In this document: positions 17,752 to 25,630 of the stretch, in pieces
How positions within the stretch are numbered: position 1 is the first letter of the stretch
How the letters are laid out: the number at the start of each line of letters is the position of its first letter
Assembly (NCBI GenBank): GCA_964581455.1
Contig: CAZOOT010000002.1
Location: 16,178-80,177, forward strand
Length of the DNA stretch: 64,000 nt
Direction of reading: 5' to 3'
Origin: VBAS01 sp964581455
Lineage (GTDB): Bacteria; Bacteroidota; Bacteroidia; Chitinophagales; Chitinophagaceae
Notes under the pieces: generated by a model
Seen by the model: only the letters and a program-made list of their open reading frames with translations
Database searches by the model: none
Told to the model about the DNA's origin: nothing
Translations under genes and position numbers: made by a program

Positions 17752-19692
17752 TTAATTATCTGTTCTGAATGGCGATGCTGGCAATCCTTCTTTATTATAT
17801 AAATTGGGGTTGACAGGATTATCGGCCCAGGCATATCTTACATACTTTGGATTGGAAACATCATCATTGCAGACAACAATCTTGTCTCCGGCAATTTTTG
17901 CTTTGGCCCATACAAATTTTTTATCATCACCTGCAATGGCAAATTCACTGAGTTCTTCTCCGTCATTTGTTATTAAACCGGTACCGGTATGATTGAATGA
18001 GATGGTTATTTTATTTCCATCAATGGTTGCAGATTGATAAAGAGGTCCCGAATGAACTATATTTTCCCCATAAGCTATTTTCAAAGCGGCGATTGCCATT
18101 CTTTCTCCCACATCTTTTTTATTATCCGGATGTATATCGTTCCATTCGCCGAGATCTATATTAACCGTCATAGCTGTGTTAGGAACAGATAAAGCTTTCA
18201 TCTGAGACTCTCTTAATTGTGCCCACTGGCTTTCCGAAGGGAGATAATTATAATCCATAAACCCGGGGAGCTGTGTATAGATAAAAGGAAGATCTCCCTG
18301 CTTCCATTTATTTCGCCAATCAATAATTTGTGCGGGTTGCAGCTTTGCATATTCTTCAGGCCTTCCTGCATTACTTTCTCCCTGGTACCAGAGGATTCCT
18401 TTAATAGAATAATTAATTATTGGAGCAACCATTGCATTGTATAATGCTGAAGGTTGGTTTTGTGCAGATATTCCACCGCCACCAAAACCAGCACTACGCG
18501 GAATAAATACTTCACCCACTTTATATTGCCAGGTTCCTTTCAGATCAATGGTATCCTTGCCTGCAAAAATGCAATAAGGTTTATCGGGAACAAATCCTCC
18601 TTTGCCGGCATTATTGCTAACTTTTATTACAAAAATATTTTTACCATCTTTCAGCAAATCAGCAGGTACATTATATCTTCTTTGGGGATACTGGTAAGTA
18701 GTGATGCCCACTTGTTTTCCATTTATATATAATACATCGGCATCAACAATTCTTCCTAAAAAAACTTTTGCAGGTTTACCTGTCATGGAAGCAGGGATAT
18801 CAATTTCTTTTCTGTACCACACTACACCGTTCAGGTCTTTAATACCCTGGTCTTCCCAATAGCCGGGAATATTTATAGGACGCCATCCGCCAGCTGGCGG
18901 AGAATAATTTGTTTCAAACCATTTCGGAGATTCGGTCAATCCCTTATCCAGCACTTGCGGAGCCCTGTTTACATTTCCCGAAAATGCTCTCCTGTTTAAT
19001 CCATTGATATAGGCCGTGTCTTTATTTTTTAGAATGGTAGCCTGCAGGGCAGGAAATTCATTCAATCCTTCTTCGCTGGTCCAGGCTTCAATGGGAGTGC
19101 CACCCACACTGGCATTGATCAAACCGATGGGCACATGATATTTTTCATAAATTTTTTTTGCAAAAAAATAAGCCACAGCAGAAAACGACCTGATGTCCTC
19201 GCCGACTGCGGATTTCCAAAAACCTGAAGGCAGATCTTCTTTCGGTCCTTCTAAATTTGTTAGTGTCGGAATCCAGAAATGCCTGATCTCAGGATTATTT
19301 GCATTGACAATTTCATCAGCATATGTTACATCATGAATATTCAGCTGGTGCACCATGTTGGATTGCCCGGAACAAAACCATACATCACCAATCAATATTT
19401 CTTTCAAATTGATCTTGTTTTTCCCGGCAATTTCCATCGTATATGGACCGCCTGCTTTCATGGGAGCAAGCTGGATTTTCCATTTTCCATTTGCATCTGT
19501 TGTTGCAGCATATTTTTTGTTTTGAAAACTGATTTTTATTTTTTCTTTGGGAGAAGCCCATCCCCAGATATTTAGATTTGCATCACGCTGTAAAACCATA
19601 CTATCTCTTACCAGTTGAGGAAGTTTTACTTGCGAAAAAGAAAACTGATTTCCGATTAATAAAAAACCCAATGCAGCTATTAAATTTTTCAT
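17752..19692 (-). CDS. Sialate O-acetylesterase-type carbohydrate acetylesterase with inserted jelly-roll domain
   Basis: A 646-residue secreted SGNH-type esterase (leader to about SFSQ). The N-terminal beta-sandwich (about 25-95) is followed by GDVWFCSGQSNM, with the nucleophile in GQSNM (Ser111), then ASVGGTPIEAWTSEEG and WYQGESNAGRPEEY. The C-terminal Asp-x-His motif NDIHPDNKKDVG lies near residue 545. A GH2-like sugar-binding jelly roll is inserted at roughly residues 270-390 (VVWYRKEIDIP ... DGKNIFVIKVSN). Relatives remove acetyl groups from sialic acid or from plant glycans; in this locus acetylated xylan side chains are the sensible substrate. The start ATG at 19692 overlaps the preceding gene's stop (TAATG), so the two are translationally coupled. 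Confidence 0.87.
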   Translation of the reverse strand: MKNLIAALGFLLIGNQFSFSQVKLPQLVRDSMVLQRDANLNIWGWASPKEKIKISFQNKKYAATTDANGKWKIQLAPMKAGGPYTMEIAGKNKINLKEILIGDVWFCSGQSNMVHQLNIHDVTYADEIVNANNPEIRHFWIPTLTNLEGPKEDLPSGFWKSAVGEDIRSFSAVAYFFAKKIYEKYHVPIGLINASVGGTPIEAWTSEEGLNEFPALQATILKNKDTAYINGLNRRAFSGNVNRAPQVLDKGLTESPKWFETNYSPPAGGWRPINIPGYWEDQGIKDLNGVVWYRKEIDIPASMTGKPAKVFLGRIVDADVLYINGKQVGITTYQYPQRRYNVPADLLKDGKNIFVIKVSNNAGKGGFVPDKPYCIFAGKDTIDLKGTWQYKVGEVFIPRSAGFGGGGISAQNQPSALYNAMVAPIINYSIKGILWYQGESNAGRPEEYAKLQPAQIIDWRNKWKQGDLPFIYTQLPGFMDYNYLPSESQWAQLRESQMKALSVPNTAMTVNIDLGEWNDIHPDNKKDVGERMAIAALKIAYGENIVHSGPLYQSATIDGNKITISFNHTGTGLITNDGEELSEFAIAGDDKKFVWAKAKIAGDKIVVCNDDVSNPKYVRYAWADNPVNPNLYNKEGLPASPFRTDN

Positions 19693-21053
19693 TACTTGTT
19701 TTTTAATGCTATTTCCAATGCTTTGGTAGTAGTATAATATTTAGTGATCATATTGGGAACTTCCCAGGAAGGCATATTGTCGTTATTAAAATATTCCAGA
19801 AATTTTTCCATCACCCTGCTAAAATGTGCTTCATGACCCTCTTTGTATTTTTCCGGAATGATCACTTTCCAGCCTTTGGCATTTTTCTTTAGTTCTACTC
19901 CGGGATATTTTGACTGAATGGAGATAAACTTGTTTTCAGTTTCTACATCATTTCCTTCAGCAACTCTTTCAATATATAGCGTGGGTTTATAATTTTCTTC
20001 TGCACCCTGCCTGATCACCAGGTTTGCTTTGGTGCCTTTCATAATTGAATAATGAGTATCACCTGTTCCTTCCGGTGCTTTGAAATTCCAGATCACGGAA
20101 GTTTTTGCATGTATCCCTTTGATGGTATAATTAATTTCTCCGTTACAATAAATATGGAGCAATGTGTCGTTTGAAATCTTGTCTTTGAAATAACCCGGAA
20201 ACTCATTCAGTTTGGTGATTGCTTTAAACCCGGTCAGACCCAGATCGGTTGTCCAGCGTTTTGCAGAATTAAATTGGATATCCGTTGAATCAATGATTTG
20301 TTCCGGAAAACATTCCCATTGTACCAGGTCCACCAAATGCGTCATCACATCCACAATTCCTTCGCCTTGCTGGGAAACATCAAGAAACCAGGCCGGTCTT
20401 GTTAGTACAGAACCTGAAACATATTTATAAAAATGATGCACACTTTCCTTGGTGATGGATGGATTATCGGGACTGCCTTTTTCCAGTGTGCCGAAGATCC
20501 CGGGTATCAGGGATAATTCTCTTTGCAGCATGGTGGTGATCTCATAACGTTCCGTCATGATATCATACAGCAGCAATTTATTTTTCTCAGCAACTTCGAA
20601 AGCTTGTTTGAGTTGTTCAAAACCTTTGCCGTCAATGACCATGGGTTTATCCGCCAGTACATGTAGACCGTTTTGCAGGGATTGTAAAATGTATTCAGTT
20701 TTCTTTTGATTGTTTCCTGAAAGCACCACCGTGTTCCCCATTTTTTCAGCAATCATTTTCTCAAAAAAATCAGCACCGGTATAAACTTCTTCTTTCCAGT
20801 GTGTGGGATTCTCTGTTCGGGAATTATATCCATTAATTCTGTCAAGATGCATTTTCAGATCATTGCCTTCCGGTGCGTATACATTTACTACCGAATCCAC
20901 ATCAGCATACATTGTTTTTTGCACCAGTGCTGCATGAAAATGTCCGGGGTCAAGGGTGACAAGCCGGATTTTTTTATCGTTTGCCATTTGACTGGTATTG
21001 CATGACATTATAATTACTAAAAGCCCAAAGAGTGATGATCTGATTTTATTCAT
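19692..21053 (-). CDS. Lipoprotein with divergent Gfo/Idh/MocA fold (putative oxidoreductase)
   Basis: A 453-residue protein with a lipoprotein leader (LLVIIMSCNTSQ, Cys at about residue 19). Several parts resemble Gfo/Idh/MocA enzymes: VVLSGNNQKKTEYILQSLQNGLHVLADKPMVI aligns with the usual EKP region but has ADKP instead of EKP. QGEGIVDVMTHLVDLVQWE resembles the C-terminal-domain motif. The beginning, VTLDPGHFHAALVQK, lacks the GxGxxG dinucleotide loop, so NAD(P) binding is doubtful. Related Bacteroidota proteins are annotated as oxidoreductases with a special C-terminal domain. It is coupled by a one-base overlap to the acetylesterase gene and lies 5 bases after the bicupin gene. A sugar-binding or non-redox role is possible. 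Confidence 0.7.
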   Translation of the reverse strand: MNKIRSSLFGLLVIIMSCNTSQMANDKKIRLVTLDPGHFHAALVQKTMYADVDSVVNVYAPEGNDLKMHLDRINGYNSRTENPTHWKEEVYTGADFFEKMIAEKMGNTVVLSGNNQKKTEYILQSLQNGLHVLADKPMVIDGKGFEQLKQAFEVAEKNKLLLYDIMTERYEITTMLQRELSLIPGIFGTLEKGSPDNPSITKESVHHFYKYVSGSVLTRPAWFLDVSQQGEGIVDVMTHLVDLVQWECFPEQIIDSTDIQFNSAKRWTTDLGLTGFKAITKLNEFPGYFKDKISNDTLLHIYCNGEINYTIKGIHAKTSVIWNFKAPEGTGDTHYSIMKGTKANLVIRQGAEENYKPTLYIERVAEGNDVETENKFISIQSKYPGVELKKNAKGWKVIIPEKYKEGHEAHFSRVMEKFLEYFNNDNMPSWEVPNMITKYYTTTKALEIALKNK

Positions 21054-21058
21054 GGTTA

Positions 21059-21832
21059 TTATTCAAATTGAAAAGCGAAATAAGTACTTGGTTTTGTTCC
21101 GGTATTTTTAATGGCATGGGATACATTGCTGCCCAAATAATAAAATCCACCAGGAATTGTGCTGACAATTTTATCGCCCAATTGCATTTCCGTTTCTCCT
21201 TCAATGATTAAAACAATTTCTTCCGCACGGTGTGTATGCGGCTCATGACTTTTTATTCCTTCTTTCAGGGTAGTGACATGCATTTCAAATCTTTTTTGCA
21301 TGGCAGTTGGCTTGTTAAAAAAATCCCTTCTTCCTCCACCGATATTATTTGTGACAAATGGAATGGTTTCCCAGATGCTGACAAAAGAGCCTCCGTTCTT
21401 TTTGCCTCTTTCCAAATCCATGGGGGCTTTGCTGCGATACCTGAACCAGTAAAAACTGCATGGATTTTCACTGTTGATTAAAACTCTTTCTCCCGGCATT
21501 AAAACAGCCACACTACCGGGGGTAAGCATAAAACTTGAATCAGCGAATTTCAACTGAAGTGTGCCCGATTTAATAATTAATAAATGTTCCTGGTCAGCAG
21601 GAACAATTTGTTTAATTCCAAGTGAAGAGGGAGTCAGGTTGTTTGCTGTTATCTGCATCCATTCAAAATCATGCACCATCCCTTCCAGTATAATGGTAGA
21701 TGAAATTCCGTGATTTTTGAATGATGCATTGTTCCAGTTGTAAGTGCCTGATAAAACAGAATCTGTCTGAGCAAGCACAAACAACGGTAACAAGTAGTAA
21801 AAAAGAAATACTGTTTTTTTTACCATCATCAT
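21059..21832 (-). CDS. Secreted bicupin protein
   Basis: A 257-residue protein with a Sec leader (MMMVKKTVFLFYYLLPLFVLAQ). Two cupin barrels are visible. The first (about 75-125) keeps the fold but has no HxH metal motif. The second (about 190-250) has a full set of ligands in EPHTHRAEE (His199, His201, Glu204 or Glu205) and His239 in NVSHAI. Bicupins of this type include ureidoglycine aminohydrolases and KdgF-like enzymes that open unsaturated uronates. The neighbours are two Gfo/Idh-type proteins spaced 4 and 5 bases away, so sugar-acid isomerisation or lactone chemistry in the periplasm is more plausible than purine metabolism. No reaction can be assigned with confidence. Confidence 0.75.
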   Translation of the reverse strand: MMMVKKTVFLFYYLLPLFVLAQTDSVLSGTYNWNNASFKNHGISSTIILEGMVHDFEWMQITANNLTPSSLGIKQIVPADQEHLLIIKSGTLQLKFADSSFMLTPGSVAVLMPGERVLINSENPCSFYWFRYRSKAPMDLERGKKNGGSFVSIWETIPFVTNNIGGGRRDFFNKPTAMQKRFEMHVTTLKEGIKSHEPHTHRAEEIVLIIEGETEMQLGDKIVSTIPGGFYYLGSNVSHAIKNTGTKPSTYFAFQFE

Positions 21833-21836
21833 TTAT

Positions 21837-23237
21837 TTAAGCATGCACAGCATATTTAGAACGCTGTGGCCTGGTCAGCATTTTATTTGCTTCCGCATCA
21901 TTCTTGAATTGTTCTTTTTTGGGATCCCAGTAAATTTTTCTTTTCAGTTTCATGGCAATGTGATGCAGCAGGCAGGCAGAACAGGCACGATGTGCTTCTT
22001 CTACCGGTGCAATGGTGGCTTTATTGTCACGAATCGCTTCCAGCCAGTTGCCATGATGATTGGCACTGACCGTAAAATGAAATTCATTTGGTCCGATAAC
22101 TGAAGTAAGAATTTTCGGATCACTGGCATCTATCTTTTTTGCCTGTGTTGAACCTGCATTTCCATCAGAAGCGGTTACCTGGTAATCCCCTCTTGATACA
22201 AATAACCAACCTTCGGTTCCTTCAAACTTTATTCCGTTCGGGAATTCATTACTTACAATCATTTTTACACCATCAGCATATACGGCTTCAGTTTTAAAAA
22301 TTCCATGCACATCCCACAGACCGCCGGTAGCAAATTCTACTTTATCACAACTGATCTCAACCGGACCGCTGCTTTCCATACCCATTCCCCAATGCGCAGA
22401 GTCAATATGATGAGCTCCCCATCCGGTGATCATGCCGGCGCCAAACTGCTCACAACGTAACCAGCCCGGACGATCATAACCACTTTGTGGGTGTACCCGG
22501 TCTACTGTGTAATAAACTTCAGGAGTAGATGCCAGCCACATATCGTAATTCAGGTTGGAAGGAACAGGCATTTCTGTTTTATTTCCTCCGGGAGGGTCAC
22601 CCGGCAAACCAACATAAACTGTTTTTAACTTTCCGATACGTCCGTTGCGAACCAGTTCTGCACCATAGCGAAATTGTTCAGCAGAACGCTGCTGGCTACC
22701 GATCTGAAATTTAACGCCACTTTTTTGCACCACATCACTGATGATTCTTCCTTCCCCGATAGTGAGTGATGCCGGCTTTTGCATATAAATATGTTTTCCT
22801 GCCTTGGCTGCCACCACACCAATCATGGCATGTGTATGATCCGGTGTGCTGATCAATACCGCATCAATATCTTTATTATTAATGAGATCATGATAATCAT
22901 GATACACTTTCACACCGTCAAATGGCTTACCATCTCTTTTTGTATAAAAGTCATTTACCAGTTTTTTTCCTTCCTCTGCACGTTTGGTATCAACATCACA
23001 AACAGCCATCACTTGTGCAAAATCATGCCGCCATACTCCGGGCAGATCATGGATACGTGAAATTCTTCCTGTACCAATGGCACCGATATTGATCCGGTTG
23101 CTCGGTGCATTTTTACCAAATACACTTGCGGGAACAATGGATGGAAGACCCAGTGCAATGGTAGTGCCCATGGCTGCCTTCACCGAATTAGCGAGAAAAT
23201 CCCGTCGGTTGATTTGTTTTTGTTTTTTCATCTGCAT
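21837..23237 (-). CDS. Tat-exported Gfo/Idh/MocA-family oxidoreductase
   Basis: A 466-residue protein with a twin-arginine leader (INRRDFLANSVKAAMG, starting at about residue 9). The cofactor fold begins INIGAIGTGRISRIHDLPGV, and the conserved lysine is in YMQKPASLTIGEGR, with Gln where most members have Glu before KP. GWGAHHIDSAHWGMGMESSG is the C-terminal substrate-domain motif common to large Bacteroidota and Planctomycetes members of this family. These enzymes act on sugars in the periplasm with a bound cofactor. It is the first gene after a 268-base gap holding hairpin repeats, and the bicupin gene starts 4 bases downstream. The substrate is unknown. Confidence 0.85.
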   Translation of the reverse strand: MQMKKQKQINRRDFLANSVKAAMGTTIALGLPSIVPASVFGKNAPSNRINIGAIGTGRISRIHDLPGVWRHDFAQVMAVCDVDTKRAEEGKKLVNDFYTKRDGKPFDGVKVYHDYHDLINNKDIDAVLISTPDHTHAMIGVVAAKAGKHIYMQKPASLTIGEGRIISDVVQKSGVKFQIGSQQRSAEQFRYGAELVRNGRIGKLKTVYVGLPGDPPGGNKTEMPVPSNLNYDMWLASTPEVYYTVDRVHPQSGYDRPGWLRCEQFGAGMITGWGAHHIDSAHWGMGMESSGPVEISCDKVEFATGGLWDVHGIFKTEAVYADGVKMIVSNEFPNGIKFEGTEGWLFVSRGDYQVTASDGNAGSTQAKKIDASDPKILTSVIGPNEFHFTVSANHHGNWLEAIRDNKATIAPVEEAHRACSACLLHHIAMKLKRKIYWDPKKEQFKNDAEANKMLTRPQRSKYAVHA

Positions 23238-23505
23238 TTAATTTTTATTGATGAATAATATGATTCCAACTTCAGGTTTTCATAAGATCGTCTGTTGCGT
23301 CGCTCCGAAGGAGCCCCTTCGGGGCACTCTTGTGCATTAGTATTTCTATTCAACCAGCCTCTCCCTCCGTCTCCCTCTCCAACAGGAGAGGGAGCGGTTC
23401 AATATATCTTTAATCAATATTTTAACTTCCACATCTGCTTCAACTTTCTAATCAACATTTGCCAACACATCTAATTTATTTGTCGAAAAAGTCAGGTTTG
23501 TGTTA
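23238..23505. repeat. Intergenic region with adjacent hairpin-forming repeats
   Basis: This 268-base gap in an otherwise tightly packed minus-strand block holds no plausible gene. It contains two overlapping GC-rich hairpins, GCTCC-GAA-GGAGC at 23302-23314 and GCCCC-TTC-GGGGC at 23313-23325. A third perfect hairpin has 10-base arms CTCCCTCTCC and GGAGAGGGAG at 23371-23394 with an AACA loop. No T-run follows on the minus strand, so none looks like a standard terminator. The base composition differs from the surroundings and resembles dispersed intergenic repeats. It could split the minus-strand block into two transcripts. Confidence 0.6.
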
Positions 23506-24518
23506 TTATTTTTTTTCACTGAGTGAAATAGACGTTGTTGTTGGTGCCGCATAATATTGCCAGGCACTTTCAGCTTTTGCTGCATCAAATTTTCCGTTGA
23601 ACACAACCATCCTGTATTTTAAAACATAGGTCTTGCCGGGCTCTAACAACCAGTCTTTATCTTTTGTCGGAGCAAAATTTGCAAACATATCTCCCCGCTG
23701 ATTTGTATTGAGCACCCAGATACGTAAAGGTTCCGGATGATTGTAATTACCGGGATAAGACAACATCGCCGCACCTCCATAATCATTACCCGGTAATGCT
23801 CCTTGTACAATGATCCATTTTGCCTTGCTGCCATCTGTATCTTTTCTTGTCTTGCCTTCTGATGTCAACACTTCACAATTTTCATTGTTCCAGAATTCTG
23901 TTGTGCGCCAGCTGAATCCTGCATAGCGGTATGCAAGAATTTTAAAAGGACTTTCTGTAGCACAGCTCATTTTGGAACTGATGTCTACAATATAATAATC
24001 ACTTTTTTCTTCAGGTTTGTATACTCTTACTGTTTGCAGTTCATTCAGGGCTACTTTTTCTGAGCCGTCTTTATAGAATCTTACATGCTCGTGCAAGGCT
24101 TCGAATTCAGAAAATACAGGCCCGTTTGTAGATGAGATAAATTTTGAAAAACGAACGGTTCCTTTTTTTCCTGCAATGTTCCAGAAATCAACAGTGTCTT
24201 TTTCAAACAATACATGTGTCCACGGATTCCAGATACCATAATGATGATAATGATCAGGTGCCTGGATTCGGGTAAGCTCCTGTCCATGCGGTGTCCAGAG
24301 CGGATGAATGAATCCGCTTCTGCCATAAGCCNNNNNNNNNNNNNNNNNNNNNNNNNNNNNNNNNNNNNNNNNNNNNNNNNNNNNNNNNNNNNNNNNNNNN
24401 NNNNNNNNNNNNNNNNNNNNNNNNNNNNNNNCAAACTGACTTCAAAGCTGGCTATTAATTGTGCATGAATGTATACAGATGATTGAAGAAACAGAAGTAT
24501 GAACAGAATTTTTTTCAT
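23506..24518 (-). CDS. Secreted PmoA-family (DUF6807-like) protein, interrupted by assembly gap
   Basis: The gene starts at the ATG at 24518 with a Sec leader (MKKILFILLFLQSS, ending near IHAQ) and ends at 23506. A 100-N scaffold gap at 24332-24431 cuts the N-terminal part. The frame before and after the gap differs, so the true gap is not 100 bases and probably hides some 60-130 residues. After the gap the frame reads YGRSGFIHPLWTPHGQEL, then APDHYHHYGIWNPWTHVLFEKDT, the histidine-rich signature of the PmoA-like family (unrelated to methane oxidation), and continues to a normal C-terminus. An ATG at 24210 lies inside this frame and is not the start. These proteins are usually secreted and occur beside glycoside hydrolases and Gfo/Idh genes; their function is unknown. 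Confidence 0.8.
24332..24431. other. Assembly gap (100 N)
   Basis: Exactly 100 consecutive N, the conventional placeholder for a scaffold gap of unknown length. It lies inside the PmoA-family gene, and the reading frames on its two sides do not agree across 100 bases. Confidence 0.97.
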
Positions 24519-24539
24519 TTTCTTTTTTTAAATAGGCAC

Positions 24540-25625
24540 TTAAAATTTTACTACTTCCCAATAAGCTTTTTTAGGTTTCAGATCTTTGTCAAATAACAAA
24601 GGATAATCTTTTCTTCCCGGTACCGGGAAATTATCCAGCCAGCTGGAGCGGTCAGAAATATTCCAGAAAGTAACAGCCGATACCACATCTTTATATTTTC
24701 TGAAAACACGGAAGATCATTTCATACATTTCTGTTTGCTTTTTTTCCTGCTCTGCAGTAAACTGATCATTGGCGTCCTCAGGTTTTCTATCACGGCGGCC
24801 ATGCTCTTTGGGATAAACAGATAAATCCAGTTCAGTTACCTGTACCTTAAGTCCGAGATTTTTAAATTTTTCAATTGTTTCGGTCAGTACCTGTTCTGTG
24901 GGTTCATAAATAGACCAGTGTCCCTGTAATCCGACTCCGTGAATCGGAACACCTGCTTCTTTCAAACTTTTTACCAGCCTGTAAATTTTTTCTCTTTTCT
25001 CCGGGTTGGTTTCATTGTAATCATTATAAAACAGCAATGCATCCGGATCTGCTTCATGTGCATACTGAAATGCTTTTGCAATATATTCTTCACCACAGAT
25101 CTGGTACCACAATGATGGACGGAGATATTCATCTTTTTTGTCAGAGATCGCTTCGTTCACAACATCCCATGCATAGATGGTTCCTTTGTATCGCTGAACC
25201 ACGGAAGTAATATGATCTTTCAATCGCTGTAGCAGAATTTCTTTCGAAACATTTTTACCATCAGCATCAACAAAGAGCCATTTCGGCGTCTGATTGTGCC
25301 AGCAAAGTGTGTGTCCCCTGAGTTTGAGATTATTCCTTTTGGCAAAGGCTGCAATAGAATCTGCATCTTTCCAGAAATAACGGTTTTCTTCGGGATGAAT
25401 GGGACCCATCTTCATCGCATTTTCAGGGGTCATGCTTTCAAACTCTTTTACAATCAAACCTGCTTCGTCTGTTAACAATGCTCTTGGTGATACGGCTACT
25501 CCAACAGGGAAATATTTTTTATAATAATCCTTTAATCCTTTTTCATTTTGTGATTTAACTGAAACGAACAATAACAGAGCTAAAACTGTGTATGAAATTC
25601 TTTTTATGATGTTATAATATTTCAT
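24540..25625 (-). CDS. GH10 endo-1,4-beta-xylanase
   Basis: A 361-residue secreted single-domain GH10 enzyme (leader to about VKSQ). Family marks are MTPENAMKMGPIHP, GHTLCWHNQTPKWLF, the acid/base Glu158 in WDVVNEAI and the nucleophile Glu265 in VQVTELDLSV, with VTFWNISDRSSWL near the end. It hydrolyses the xylan backbone by retention. No lipobox or binding module is present, so it probably works in the periplasm on imported oligosaccharides, unlike the lipoprotein GH10 at 53102-54688. It lies 5 bases from GH51 and 21 bases from the PmoA-family gene, within the minus-strand operon. Confidence 0.96.
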   Translation of the reverse strand: MKYYNIIKRISYTVLALLLFVSVKSQNEKGLKDYYKKYFPVGVAVSPRALLTDEAGLIVKEFESMTPENAMKMGPIHPEENRYFWKDADSIAAFAKRNNLKLRGHTLCWHNQTPKWLFVDADGKNVSKEILLQRLKDHITSVVQRYKGTIYAWDVVNEAISDKKDEYLRPSLWYQICGEEYIAKAFQYAHEADPDALLFYNDYNETNPEKREKIYRLVKSLKEAGVPIHGVGLQGHWSIYEPTEQVLTETIEKFKNLGLKVQVTELDLSVYPKEHGRRDRKPEDANDQFTAEQEKKQTEMYEMIFRVFRKYKDVVSAVTFWNISDRSSWLDNFPVPGRKDYPLLFDKDLKPKKAYWEVVKF

Positions 25626-25630
25626 TTGTA

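Noticed and set aside
24081..24210. Apparent separate genes on either side of the N run
   Set aside because: The leader upstream and the conserved domain downstream belong to one PmoA-family gene; the frame break is explained by the unknown gap length.
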